DNA of 64,000 nt from an uncultured Winogradskyella sp. (lineage in GTDB: Bacteria > Bacteroidota > Bacteroidia > Flavobacteriales > Flavobacteriaceae). The notes beneath the pieces were generated by a model, which was given only the letters and a program-made list of their open reading frames with translations, had not been told where the DNA came from and ran no database searches. Shown here in pieces: positions 16,689 to 25,102 of the stretch; positions within the stretch are counted from its first letter, which is position 1; each line of letters begins with the position of its first letter. The translations under genes and the position numbers were made by a program. The stretch spans positions 62,001 through 126,000 of the forward strand of contig NZ_CANMJY010000007.1 in the NCBI RefSeq assembly GCF_947498345.1, given 5' to 3'.

Positions 16689-17198
16689 TTAAATCTTCTT
16701 CTTTTTAAGACTAGATTTAGTCTCTTTTTTAATTTTCTTTTTTGTTGTTTGACTTGCTACAGGAAAAGTCAGTCCCGTACTGGCAAATGTAGTACCAAAA
16801 TTTACATTAGCATTGTATACCTGGCTGACAGCATCTATAACTTGATGCTCAGATAGTTCTTTTAAAGGGTGGATAAAAATAGACCATAAGATTCCGTCTG
16901 TGACGGCATATCTTACATCTAATGCGGTATGAAAGTTAGCGATCATAGCTGCTTTAATTAAATCGTCTGTAAGTGTATTAGAATCTGCTATTGGAGATAT
17001 AATACGCATTCTGTTGTGGGTGCTGTCGGTAATAGATATCATTTGAATATCCTTAATATAAAATTGCCATGCGCCAGATCTTCCTTGAATCGAATCGCTT
17101 ACTGACTCATAAATTTCACTAAGCTTTTCATTAGTCATATCTTGAGAGAAGCTAAATAATGATAGTAGTACAGCAAAAATAATGGTGAGTTTTTTCAT
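16689..17198 (-). CDS. Secreted/periplasmic protein of unknown function
   Basis: Not recognised. Seen: a clean signal peptide MKKLTIIFAVLLSLFSFSQ, then a compact alpha/beta domain (residues about 20-145) with YIKDIQMISITDSTHNRMRIISPIADSN and AMIANFHTALDVRYAVTDGILWSIFIHPL, which suggests one strand-rich module. A strongly basic tail follows (KKKIKKETKSSLKKKKI, last 18 residues) that could contact phosphate groups or nucleic acid if cytosolic, or lipopolysaccharide if exported. 169 residues, single-gene unit with its own terminator. Confidence 0.65.
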   Translation of the reverse strand: MKKLTIIFAVLLSLFSFSQDMTNEKLSEIYESVSDSIQGRSGAWQFYIKDIQMISITDSTHNRMRIISPIADSNTLTDDLIKAAMIANFHTALDVRYAVTDGILWSIFIHPLKELSEHQVIDAVSQVYNANVNFGTTFASTGLTFPVASQTTKKKIKKETKSSLKKKKI

Positions 17199-17251
17199 GC
17201 TTTTTTGGTCGAAAAAACTTAGTGAGTTTACAAAGAAAGGTGCTTTTTTTG

Positions 17252-18571
17252 TTATTCGAGAATATTTTTAGATTTTTCCCATAGGTCTAGTCCTTTGTTT
17301 TTGACAGCTTCTTTTGTGTTTTGAATTGCTTCTTCATCACTGTACTCATTAAGCTTAGATACCAAATCTTCAATAATTGCAAAATTTTCCGTCACTTCCT
17401 CTGGGATTTCGATTCCATTTTCTTTTAGCACCTTTTCCCAATCTACTTCTTTTGCTTGAGCGAATATGTAACTGATAACTATTTTTCCTAAAAATCCTTT
17501 ATCATAAATACCATTGAGTACCTTTCCTGATTCTCTCTTTTCTAAATATATAATAGCTTCATCAATAGATTTCTTTTCTCTACTCAAAAGTATTTTACTT
17601 GTTTTTAATTTTTTTAATGAATAAATCGCTTTTTCAGAATCTTCGTTTTTTAAGTAAAAGTACGTTGCAACAGCCTGTATAATTTCATTTTCTATTTGAG
17701 CCTCTTCCGCAATTTTTATAGTGGTTTCAAAATCTTTCAAGGCTTCTTTTTCTGAGGCTTCATCATCCATTTTTAATCTATCTAAACCTCTAAGTATGTA
17801 ATTATGAATTAAAATTATAGTTCTTTCCTTACCTCCTAATGTGGGTTTTAAATGACTTGGTATATAATATAGACCTTTAAAATCTACATCTGGATTTGCG
17901 TTAATCCAATCTATATTTTCTGTAAGCTCATACTCTGATAGATAGTATAGGCCTTTAACAAATAGCATAATATTTCTAGCGGTAATAAGATTGATTTTAT
18001 ATGCTTCTTCTGGTAAGGCCTCTGGCTCTATTTTAGAAAGTTCGTAAAAGCAAATAGGTTGTGCTAAACTTTTTAATGCTAAGCTCAGACATGCAAAAAC
18101 ACCGTGTTCTAATGCCTTTATTTTTTGAGACTCTTCTTCTTTTGCTCTTAACTCTGGGTTAGTCGACTGAAAAAACGACGGAAGAACATCTTCATCGAAG
18201 TCTGTGGTGGCGTTTTTTGTTTTTGTGAAATTTCTATAAATATTGATATAGTCGATAACAGATAGTTCTTTTTTATTCCCATTATCATCTATTGATTTAT
18301 CAAGAATTTCCATTAAGGCTGATGCGCCTTCATACATGTCATTCACCTCTGGATGAGATTCAATCACTCTTTGAGCTTCATTTTCTTCACAATAAGAAAA
18401 TTTAAAGCTTACTTTAATGAATTTGTAAAGCAATGCCTTATTGGTGCTTACTTCTTTATTGAGGTTAATTTTATCTTTTTCAACTAACTGCTCCTTAGTT
18501 TCTTCATTTTCGAAAAAAGAACAACCATTCAATAAAAAAATAGCAGCCACAAATAGTATTATCTTTTTCAT
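17252..18571 (-). CDS. Lipoprotein with helical repeat-like body, unknown function
   Basis: Not recognised beyond its build. Seen: a lipoprotein signal MKKIILFVAAIFLLNGC with the acylated Cys at 17, then about 420 mostly helical, Glu/Lys-rich residues. Paired helices around 190-330 (SEYELTENIDWINANPDV, ALKDFETTIKIAEEAQIENE, EKAIYSLKKLKTSKI) resemble TPR-type scaffolds. It lies 20 nt downstream of glnS in the same orientation, so it is probably cotranscribed with it. It is a long protein without catalytic motifs; a periplasmic scaffold is the most one can infer. Confidence 0.65.
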   Translation of the reverse strand: MKKIILFVAAIFLLNGCSFFENEETKEQLVEKDKINLNKEVSTNKALLYKFIKVSFKFSYCEENEAQRVIESHPEVNDMYEGASALMEILDKSIDDNGNKKELSVIDYINIYRNFTKTKNATTDFDEDVLPSFFQSTNPELRAKEEESQKIKALEHGVFACLSLALKSLAQPICFYELSKIEPEALPEEAYKINLITARNIMLFVKGLYYLSEYELTENIDWINANPDVDFKGLYYIPSHLKPTLGGKERTIILIHNYILRGLDRLKMDDEASEKEALKDFETTIKIAEEAQIENEIIQAVATYFYLKNEDSEKAIYSLKKLKTSKILLSREKKSIDEAIIYLEKRESGKVLNGIYDKGFLGKIVISYIFAQAKEVDWEKVLKENGIEIPEEVTENFAIIEDLVSKLNEYSDEEAIQNTKEAVKNKGLDLWEKSKNILE

Positions 18572-18591
18572 TCTAAAGCACTTTAGATTTA

Positions 18592-20601
18592 TTAAAGAAT
18601 ACTTTTAGCCTCTTTAGCTAAAAGTTCATTTCTGTCCTCTAAAGCTTTATTGATAAATTCATCAATAGCTTCGTTAGGCTTTAGACCATTTTTAAGCTTT
18701 TCTTTCAACGTAATTATCACAGCGATGCGTGTGCCTGCTTTTTTTACAGCTGTGCCAAATAAAGGCTCTAATTCGTCGTATGAAACATCTTTTGCCAACT
18801 CTTGTATCTCCGCTTTAGCTTTGACTTGTTTTTCTTCTGGGTAGTTAGTATACTTCTTCCCTAATTGCATAATCACACTAATGGCCGAACGCTTTTGTTG
18901 TGGTTGCTTAGGTTTGTTTTGCTTGTCATTTTGAGGTTTTGGCTTTTGCTTAGCCCAACTATCACGCAAACCAACGGTTTTATTAAACACTATTTTTTCT
19001 GAAGTAGAATCTTCATCTATAACAAAATAACCTAAGCGTTGAAACTGAAACCGCTCACCTGCTTTAGCTTCTGATAAACTAGGTTCTAAATATCCTGTTT
19101 TTAAACTCAAGGAATTAGGGTTAAGAAATTCTATAAAATCCTTATCCTTATCGCTGTCTGGCGCTTCGTGCATAAACAAACGATCGTACTCTCTTACCTC
19201 AGCGGTTATAGCATGTTTGATAGATACCCAATGTAATGTCCCCTTCACCTTCTTGGATGTGTCTGTATCATAAGTACAGTGAATCTCTGTGATTTCACCA
19301 TTTTTATCTTTTACAACATCGTTTGCTTTTATGATATAGGCATTTTTTAATCTAACTTCTCCTCCTGGTTTTAATCTAAAAAACTTATTGCCCGCCTCTT
19401 CTTTAAAGTCTTCTTTTTCAATAAAAATTTCTCTAGAAAAAGGCACTTTTCTGTAACCTGCTGATGCATCTTCCTGATTGTTCTCTGCTTCGAGCCATTC
19501 TTCCTTATCTTCAGGATAATTGGTAATGATAACTTTTACAGGATTTAAAACCGCCATAACACGGTTTGCTGTTTTATTTAAGTCTTCACGAATACAAAAT
19601 TCCAGCAATGATACATCAATCACATTTTCACGCTTAGCAACACCTACTTTTTCTATAAACTGACGTATAGAATTTGGCGTATACCCTCGGCGACGTAATC
19701 CAGAAATTGTAGGCATACGAGGGTCGTCCCAACCAAAAACAACTCCTTCTTCAACTAAACGTAATAATTTGCGCTTGCTCATTATGGTATAACTGAGGTT
19801 TAAACGTGCAAATTCGCGTTGCTTTGGTGGTAATGGAAGACTGTCTTTATTGTATTCGTAGACGTGGTCTCTAAACCAATTATATAGCTTTCTATGGGGT
19901 TTAAACTCTAATGAACATAGTGAGTGCGATATTTGTTCTATATAATCACTTTCGCCATGCGTCCAATCGTACATAGGATAAATACACCATTTATCTCCTG
20001 TTCTATGGTGGTTAGCATACAGAATTCTGTACATTATTGGATCGCGCATTAACATGTTTGGATCCTCCATGTCAATTTTTGCGCGGAGTACATGCGTACC
20101 CGCTTTAAATTCGCCAGCTTTCATACGTTGAAATAAATCTAGATTTTCTTCAACGCTTCTATCTCTAAACGGACTATTGGTTCCTGATTGAGTTGGTGTG
20201 CCCTTTTGTTCTGCCATGGCTTCAGAAGATTGGCTATCGACATAAGCTCTACCGTCTTTAATCATTTGAATAGCCCAATTGTATAGCTTATCGAAATAAT
20301 CTGAGGAGTATAATTCGTTTTCCCATTGATAACCCAACCAAGCAATATCACGTTTTATAGCATCCACATATTCTTGCTCTTCTTTTGCTGGGTTAGTGTC
20401 GTCAAACCTAAGGTTTACAGGAGCGTTATACTTTTCGCCCAAACCAAAACTAATCCCAATAGCTTTGGTGTGTCCAATATGTAAATAACCATTAGGCTCA
20501 GGAGGAAAGCGAAAACGAAGCTTATCTTTTGATAGCCCGTTAGCTAGGTCCTCTTCAATAATATGCTCAATAAAATTGAGTGGTTTGGTTTCTTCTGACA
20601 T
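18592..20601 (-). CDS. glnS: Glutaminyl-tRNA synthetase with C-terminal extension
   Basis: Charges tRNA-Gln directly. Seen: class I motif FPPEPNGYLHIGHTKAI at residues 32-48, RFDDTNPAKEEQEYVD, YDWTHGESDYIE, the KMSKS-type loop TIMSKRKL near 272, and GWDDPRMPTISGLRRRGY. The beta-barrel anticodon-binding domains end around 555. Then comes a Lys/Gln/Pro linker (KPKPQNDKQNKPKQPQQK) and an extra domain of about 90 residues with YPEEKQVKAKAEIQELAKD and TAVKKAGTRIAVIITLKEKL. E. coli GlnRS stops near 554, so this 669-residue form is extended. The tail may aid tRNA binding, as appended domains do in Deinococcus GlnRS. Confidence 0.96.
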   Translation of the reverse strand: MSEETKPLNFIEHIIEEDLANGLSKDKLRFRFPPEPNGYLHIGHTKAIGISFGLGEKYNAPVNLRFDDTNPAKEEQEYVDAIKRDIAWLGYQWENELYSSDYFDKLYNWAIQMIKDGRAYVDSQSSEAMAEQKGTPTQSGTNSPFRDRSVEENLDLFQRMKAGEFKAGTHVLRAKIDMEDPNMLMRDPIMYRILYANHHRTGDKWCIYPMYDWTHGESDYIEQISHSLCSLEFKPHRKLYNWFRDHVYEYNKDSLPLPPKQREFARLNLSYTIMSKRKLLRLVEEGVVFGWDDPRMPTISGLRRRGYTPNSIRQFIEKVGVAKRENVIDVSLLEFCIREDLNKTANRVMAVLNPVKVIITNYPEDKEEWLEAENNQEDASAGYRKVPFSREIFIEKEDFKEEAGNKFFRLKPGGEVRLKNAYIIKANDVVKDKNGEITEIHCTYDTDTSKKVKGTLHWVSIKHAITAEVREYDRLFMHEAPDSDKDKDFIEFLNPNSLSLKTGYLEPSLSEAKAGERFQFQRLGYFVIDEDSTSEKIVFNKTVGLRDSWAKQKPKPQNDKQNKPKQPQQKRSAISVIMQLGKKYTNYPEEKQVKAKAEIQELAKDVSYDELEPLFGTAVKKAGTRIAVIITLKEKLKNGLKPNEAIDEFINKALEDRNELLAKEAKSIL

Positions 20602-20688
20602 TGCAAAAAATTAAAGTGCTAAATTACATAAATTGTAACATTAATGTACTATACAATACCTATAGTGTAAACCTAAAAGCAATAGAAA

Positions 20689-20889
20689 ATGAATTACAAA
20701 TGTCCAAAATGCGATAATACTACTTATGAAATTAGTGAAATGAGAGCTACAGGAGGAACATTGTCTAAAATCTTTGATGTACAGAACAAAAAATTTACAT
20801 CTGTTACTTGCAAAAATTGTTCATACACTGAGTTTTTTAAGGCAAAAACGAGTGCTATAAGTAATATTTTTGACTTGTTTACAAACTAA
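20689..20889 (+). CDS. Small zinc-ribbon protein (zinc_ribbon_13/DUF2082-like)
   Basis: 66 residues. Seen: a CPKC pair (C5, C8) and a CKNC pair (C41, C44) that together bind one zinc, linked by EISEMRATGGTLSKIFDVQNKKF, typical of the small putative nucleic-acid-binding Zn-ribbon family. A hydrophobic/aromatic tail SAISNIFDLFTN follows. It diverges from glnS (87-nt gap) and precedes folB by about 60 nt. Role unknown. Confidence 0.75.
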   Translation: MNYKCPKCDNTTYEISEMRATGGTLSKIFDVQNKKFTSVTCKNCSYTEFFKAKTSAISNIFDLFTN

Positions 20890-20940
20890 TTTAAGCTTTG
20901 GTTAGCTTCATACTTAGAGTCTGGAATCAAGACTTTAATG

Positions 20941-20948
20941 TATTTTTG
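20941..20948 (+). promoter_or_regulatory. -7 box at the folB start
   Basis: TATTTTTG matches TAnnTTTG and ends 4 nt before the ATG at 20953. This is the same geometry as at the delta' gene (2652-2659). It argues for the ATG at 20953 and a leaderless or near-leaderless mRNA. No clear TTTG -33. Confidence 0.45.
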
Positions 20949-20952
20949 CTTT

Positions 20953-21315
20953 ATGGGAATAATAAAAGTTGAAAACATTAGGGTTTATGCCCACCATGGT
21001 TGCTTAAAAGAAGAAACGGTTATTGGTAGTGATTACCGGGTTGATGTCGTGGTTAAAGCTAATTTAAAAAAGTCTTCAAATTCTGATGAGCTCAGAGATA
21101 CTGTTGACTACGTGTTTTTAAATAAAGTCGTTAGGGAAGAGATGGCTGTGCCTTCAAAACTACTTGAAACTGTAGCGCAACGGATTTTAGATCGGTTTTT
21201 TAATGAGGATAAATTAATTTCTAAAGCTTGTGTTTCGGTGAGTAAAATTAATCCCCCTATTGGAGGAGATGCCGAGATGGTCACTATAAAATTATCCCAA
21301 AAACGAAAAAAGTAA
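20953..21315 (+). CDS. folB: Dihydroneopterin aldolase
   Basis: Folate pathway enzyme converting 7,8-dihydroneopterin to 6-hydroxymethyl-dihydropterin and glycolaldehyde. Seen: MGIIKVENIRVYAHHGCLKEE with the family GxxxEE motif, YRVDVVVKANLKKS, RDTVDYVFLNKVVREEM, SKLLETVAQRILDRFF and SKINPPIGGDAEMVTIKLS. I chose ATG 20953 (120 residues, the usual length). The alternative ATG at 20938 adds MYFCF but lies upstream of a -7 box. It precedes tRNA-Cys in the same direction. Confidence 0.93.
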   Translation: MGIIKVENIRVYAHHGCLKEETVIGSDYRVDVVVKANLKKSSNSDELRDTVDYVFLNKVVREEMAVPSKLLETVAQRILDRFFNEDKLISKACVSVSKINPPIGGDAEMVTIKLSQKRKK

Positions 21316-21345
21316 GCCTATATAGGGTAAAACGTATATAATTTA

Positions 21346-21353
21346 TATATTTG
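21346..21353 (+). promoter_or_regulatory. tRNA-Cys promoter -7 box
   Basis: TATATTTG (TAnnTTTG exact) ends 12 nt before the first base of tRNA-Cys, a normal distance for a stable-RNA promoter with a short leader. Confidence 0.65.
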
Positions 21354-21365
21354 CCCTCGCAATAA

Positions 21366-21436
21366 GGTGTCGTGGCCGAGTGGCTAGGCAGTGGTCTGCA
21401 ACACCATCTACAGCGGTTCGAATCCGCTCGACACCT
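21366..21436 (+). tRNA. tRNA-Cys (anticodon GCA)
   Basis: A full cloverleaf can be drawn. Acceptor GGTGTCG pairs with CGACACC. The D arm is GCCGAGTGGCTAGGC. The anticodon arm GTGGT-CTGCAAC-ACCAT carries GCA. The T arm is AGCGG-TTCGAAT-CCGCT. The discriminator is T, as required for Cys identity. The 3' CCA is not encoded. It has its own promoter and terminator, so it is a single-gene unit downstream of folB. Confidence 0.97.
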
Positions 21437-21444
21437 CAAAAAGC

Positions 21445-21478
21445 AAAAGAGACATAACTAATAGTTATGTCTCTTTTT
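21445..21478 (+). terminator. Terminator of tRNA-Cys
   Basis: Arms 21445-21460 and 21462-21477 are perfect reverse complements (16 bp, core GAGACATAACTA) around one A and run into TTTTT. Begins 9 nt after the tRNA. Confidence 0.9.
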
Positions 21479-21565
21479 ATTATATTAAACTTCGTTTAAG
21501 CCTAGTTTTATTCTAATTCTATTAAATCTAAAAAAGAAAATTTAATATATGTCATTTTCTAATGA

Positions 21566-23131
21566 TTAGTTAAAGTCATATAAATAAATTATACTTTCAT
21601 ATTGTTGATACAAAGGATTATCAGTATTGTATAATAATATTCTATGGTCTTGAATAAAAATTCCACTATCGTAATAAGCAGGAACCTCTTTAATAATAGA
21701 TTGGTCACTGCTTTTAAATAAATTACACCATCCTAGTGCTGTTTCTCCGTTAGATGAAACATCTTGAATATCTGTATTGCCATTTATGTTTTGAAACGTT
21801 CCAAGTATATTTAGTTCTAAATCTAATAAATAATGGTTCCAATATAATTTATTATTGTTTAATACTATTCTAGCTGATTGGTAATTTCCACTATTCCATT
21901 GATTTATCAACGAAAAATTATCGTTTGTTGTTCCTATTTTAGATAGTTCAGAGCCTGAAGAATTACTTGCTCCATGATAGAGTATGTTGTTTTCGTCTAT
22001 TTCAAAATCGCCGTGTCTAAAACTTGAGTAAGCATCAGGAATATTGGTATTGTATGGAATACTTGTGTTGTTGTTTAAGTTGTAAATTCTAAACTCTGTA
22101 GATCCACTGGTTGGTGGAGTGATATGGTAATATAGTTTTCCATTATTACCAACCTCTATTTTATGGGCGCTTCTGGATAATGATATTGTAGATTCTAAAG
22201 TTTGAGTATTTAAATTAATCTTATGAATATTACTACTTCTAGAAGCTAGATATAGATAGTTACCTGACGGACCTATATCTAAATCGCTAAATCTAGTGTT
22301 TTGAAGTATTCTATTTTCTACAGATAATTCGTTTAAGTTTATAAAAATTAAACCGTATCCTGTTTCATTATCATCATAGATGCTTGATGTATTAACAATT
22401 CCATAAGCATAACTTCTATTAGGGTCAGCTATAACTTTTAGTATAGGGTAGTTAGTTTTAAAAAAATTCCCTGTGTATACTGAGTCAATATTACTCTCAA
22501 ATCTATCAGGTGTTTGTATTGTTCTTTTTAAAATGACTTTATAAAAGTGTTTCTCTCCCAAAATAGCTGTAGTATCTAAAAAAGTTGTGTCTTGTATATT
22601 AGTCGTTGTATAAATGGGGTCATCTTGTAAAATACCGCTTTTAAACCTTGATCTATAGAGCTCAAAAGATTGAAAGCTTATATCTTGTACAGAACACCAA
22701 GTTAGTGTAGATGAGTTATTTGTTTTTTCTATAGGAAATAATTTTATTGCATTATAAATTTCGATAGAATCACTTATTGTAGAATCGACTTCATTGATTA
22801 CATTTAATTTTATGTTGTGTATATTTTTACTAAGTGTGGAAATAGAAAATGAGGTCTCCCCTGTTTCATTAATGTTTTGTTCGTAGATTAAGCCATCTTT
22901 ATCACTTACCCAATTAGCCCTTAATCCTGTTAAATCTGATGGAGTTTCTGTGCTAACTACACCCCTAAAAGTTAAATTGTTATTAGGAGTAGTATTTTCA
23001 TAATTATTAGGGTCTATAATTTCAACTGTAACTCCATCTAATGATGTATTGTTTGGGCTGGCTGTAGAATCATTTTCTTCACAGGAAAGGGAAAAAATAA
23101 ATAGAATTAATATTCTTAACTTATATCTCAT
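21566..23131 (-). CDS. Lipoprotein with fibronectin/propeller-like body, unknown function
   Basis: Not recognised as a named family. Seen: a lipoprotein signal MRYKLRILILFIFSLSC with Cys at 17, and an Asn/Thr-rich spacer. An Ig-like domain (about 30-120) contains NLTFRGVVSTETPSDLTGLRANWVSDKDG, typical of extracellular beta sandwich domains. A second segment with fibronectin III character holds YRSRFKSGI. A beta-propeller-like part (about 225-521) repeats blades of the form SDLDIGPSGNYLYLASRSSNIHKINLNTQ. The layout suits a surface-anchored binding protein. It is flanked upstream by a LysE-family gene with its own promoter. Confidence 0.65.
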   Translation of the reverse strand: MRYKLRILILFIFSLSCEENDSTASPNNTSLDGVTVEIIDPNNYENTTPNNNLTFRGVVSTETPSDLTGLRANWVSDKDGLIYEQNINETGETSFSISTLSKNIHNIKLNVINEVDSTISDSIEIYNAIKLFPIEKTNNSSTLTWCSVQDISFQSFELYRSRFKSGILQDDPIYTTTNIQDTTFLDTTAILGEKHFYKVILKRTIQTPDRFESNIDSVYTGNFFKTNYPILKVIADPNRSYAYGIVNTSSIYDDNETGYGLIFINLNELSVENRILQNTRFSDLDIGPSGNYLYLASRSSNIHKINLNTQTLESTISLSRSAHKIEVGNNGKLYYHITPPTSGSTEFRIYNLNNNTSIPYNTNIPDAYSSFRHGDFEIDENNILYHGASNSSGSELSKIGTTNDNFSLINQWNSGNYQSARIVLNNNKLYWNHYLLDLELNILGTFQNINGNTDIQDVSSNGETALGWCNLFKSSDQSIIKEVPAYYDSGIFIQDHRILLYNTDNPLYQQYESIIYLYDFN

Positions 23132-23159
23132 AAAAGTTAATTAATGTGTTTTTATATTA

Positions 23160-23843
23160 TCAATTAATAGGGTTCACCTTATCAATTTGCTCTTTGCTTT
23201 TTTCGTAAAGTTCGGGAAATAAGCCTTGCGTTAATAAAATCACACCAAAACCTAAGATTATTAACGCTACAATTTTTTTGGTTTTAAAAATTCGTCGTGG
23301 TGTTAATTTACTTTTTAAGCGTTTTGCTGCAGCAATTTTAAAAAGGTCAGAAATAAAATATGAAACAAGCATAGTTACTATAAAAATAGTGACTCCGTTT
23401 TTGGAAGTTGTAATCGAAGTCCCAATAACAATAAATCCTAACCAACCCAAAAGGACACCAATATTAATAAAGTTGAGTAAAAACCCCTTCATAAAGAGCT
23501 TCCCATAATCCTTTTTTGGAAGTTCAATTTTATGATGTTCTCTAACAATCGACCTAAAGGATTTTGACGTTTTTATAAAACTAATAATTCCATAAATAAC
23601 GAGTAATACACCACCAAAAACTAGAAGTTTGGGGTCATCTTTAATTTTTTCCAGAAGTGTATCTGTGCTCATAAAAATGAGTAAAATAAAGACAATATCT
23701 GCTAAGATCACACCTAAATCGAAAACTAAAGCACTAGTAAACCCTTTGGTTGCGCTGGTTTCTAAAAGCACAAAAAATACCGGGCCAATAGTAAAGGCCA
23801 AAATAATACCAAAAGGAATGGCTGTTATGATGTCATCAAACAT
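23160..23843 (-). CDS. LysE/RhtB-family amino-acid exporter
   Basis: Inner-membrane translocator predicted to export amino acids or related small molecules. Seen: six hydrophobic segments in 227 residues, and the N-terminal signature IPFGIILAFTIGPVFFVLLETSATKGFTSALVFDLGVILAD, which carries the LysE family GPxxxxxxxxxxxxG pattern. The start at 23843 was chosen because the longer frame from 23873 would begin upstream of a -7 box and of a small hairpin. Basic residues in the central loop (HHKIELPKKDYGKLF). Substrate not predictable. Confidence 0.82.
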   Translation of the reverse strand: MFDDIITAIPFGIILAFTIGPVFFVLLETSATKGFTSALVFDLGVILADIVFILLIFMSTDTLLEKIKDDPKLLVFGGVLLVIYGIISFIKTSKSFRSIVREHHKIELPKKDYGKLFMKGFLLNFINIGVLLGWLGFIVIGTSITTSKNGVTIFIVTMLVSYFISDLFKIAAAKRLKSKLTPRRIFKTKKIVALIILGFGVILLTQGLFPELYEKSKEQIDKVNPIN

Positions 23844-23861
23844 GTAAACTTGCGGTTTACA

Positions 23862-23869
23862 CAAATGTA
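23862..23869 (-). promoter_or_regulatory. -7 box of the LysE-family gene
   Basis: Reads TACATTTG on the minus strand, 18 nt before the start codon. The short leader contains GTAAAC / GTTTAC arms that form a 6-bp hairpin with 5-nt loop. Confidence 0.5.
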
Positions 23870-23887
23870 ACAAAATCTAATAGGAAA

Positions 23888-24559
23888 TTACATACGTTTT
23901 ATTCTACCACCTAATACACGGTTTTCATCAATCTTCTTTGGTTTACCATAAATGTAAACATCTCCTCCTGCTTTTATTCTTATATCTACATATTCTGAAG
24001 CGTTTACATAAGCTTCACCTCCAGCATTGATACTCACATCTGTTTGTTCTGTTTTTAATTCCTTTCCATTAAATACACCGCCTGTATAAATAGAAATATC
24101 TTGATTTTTAGTGCTTCCTGTGATATTAATTATTCCACCAGTGACCGCTCTAAAGTTAGCATATGTTGTCTTTATCTCAGCTGTTATTTCTGCTCCTTCC
24201 TGAGTTTTAAAATCAATTTCGAACTGTTCAATTGGATCATTTAAAGTTACTTTTGCTCCTTCGTTTGCATCAATAACATCAACTGACGTATAATGAAGAA
24301 TAACTACTGTATCGTTTCCATCATAGCTCTCTTCGAGCTTCATTCTTATCTTAAGTTTTCCGTTTTTGTTGACAACCTGAACATCTTTTCTATTTTTACC
24401 TGAAATAATGACTTTATCCTCATTAGATTTAATCATCTTTAGATTGATTAAGTCATAGACTTTTACAGTTTTAAATTCTCCTACTGTTTTTTCAATTGTT
24501 TCTTGCGCATTAGTTACAAATACGACTGATAAAGCTAGAATAAAAATTATTTTTTTCAT
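23888..24559 (-). CDS. Head-GIN domain (DUF2807) exported protein
   Basis: Secreted/periplasmic protein with a right-handed beta-helix-like GIN domain; biochemical role unknown. Seen: signal peptide MKKIIFILALSVVFVTNAQ, then strand-turn repeats with conserved Gly and Asn (VIDANEGAKVTLND, FRAVTGGIINITGSTKNQDISIYTGGVFNG, DVSINAGGEAYVNASEYVDIRIKAGGDVYIYG). These match the DUF2807 pattern. 223 residues. It is last in a tight four-gene run (25350 to 23888) and lies 4 nt after the 78-residue membrane protein gene. Confidence 0.85.
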   Translation of the reverse strand: MKKIIFILALSVVFVTNAQETIEKTVGEFKTVKVYDLINLKMIKSNEDKVIISGKNRKDVQVVNKNGKLKIRMKLEESYDGNDTVVILHYTSVDVIDANEGAKVTLNDPIEQFEIDFKTQEGAEITAEIKTTYANFRAVTGGIINITGSTKNQDISIYTGGVFNGKELKTEQTDVSINAGGEAYVNASEYVDIRIKAGGDVYIYGKPKKIDENRVLGGRIKRM

Positions 24560-24563
24560 GATG

Positions 24564-24800
24564 TTATTTTAAGATAATTACTTTTTTACTGAATAACCAT
24601 TTTAATTGAATTTGTTCTCCAGATTGTTTCTTTATAACTTGTTTTTGAGGTGATAAAACCACTGTTATTGCTGCAGATATAGCTGAAAGTAAATAGGTGT
24701 TTATATCACTAAAAAATAATTGAAGAAAAAACCATACTACAAAATAGGTAACGAGAAAAATAAGGAAAACGTATACGTTTGCTTTTGTGCTTGTTCTCAT
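24564..24800 (-). CDS. Small two-helix membrane protein
   Basis: 78 residues with two hydrophobic helices (about 8-30, VYVFLIFLVTYFVVWFFLQLFF, and 35-48, YLLSAISAAITVVLSP) and a basic C-terminus (KKQSGEQIQLKWLFSKKVIILK). Not recognised. It sits 2 nt after the YbjQ-like gene and 4 nt before the GIN-domain gene, so it is almost certainly cotranscribed with both. Confidence 0.65.
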   Translation of the reverse strand: MRTSTKANVYVFLIFLVTYFVVWFFLQLFFSDINTYLLSAISAAITVVLSPQKQVIKKQSGEQIQLKWLFSKKVIILK

Positions 24801-24802
24801 GA

Positions 24803-25102
24803 TTACACGGCCACTTTTACTGCTGTACCAGTTACTGAAACCATAGCATAATTACTTGTGGTTAATTCAATTTCAACTTTTATTCCAACAATTGCATTTG
24901 CATTAAGTTTTACTGCATTTTCCTGAAGTCTTTGAAATGCAATTTCTTTGACATTGTCAACGCCTTCTTGAATTTTCTTAATATACTTAGATAAGCTAAA
25001 ACCCATCGTTAATGTATCTTCATTCATAGCAACTCCTGTAACAATACCTAAATAATCTACTATTTTAAAGCCTTCGATTGAGTTTGTTGTGGTTAATATC
25101 AT
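24803..25102 (-). CDS. YbjQ/UPF0145 family protein
   Basis: Small cytosolic protein of the YbjQ family (putative heavy-metal-binding, pentameric). Seen: MILTTTNSIEGFKIVDYLGIVTGVA at the N-terminus, ALxxL-type helix IAFQRLQENAVKLNANAIVGIKVE, then strand VSVTGTAVKV. The ATG at 25102 was chosen over one 30 nt upstream because it gives an ATGA overlap with the stop of the preceding gene and starts exactly at the conserved MILTTT. 99 residues. Metal binding is a family suggestion, not visible here. Confidence 0.82.
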   Translation of the reverse strand: MILTTTNSIEGFKIVDYLGIVTGVAMNEDTLTMGFSLSKYIKKIQEGVDNVKEIAFQRLQENAVKLNANAIVGIKVEIELTTSNYAMVSVTGTAVKVAV

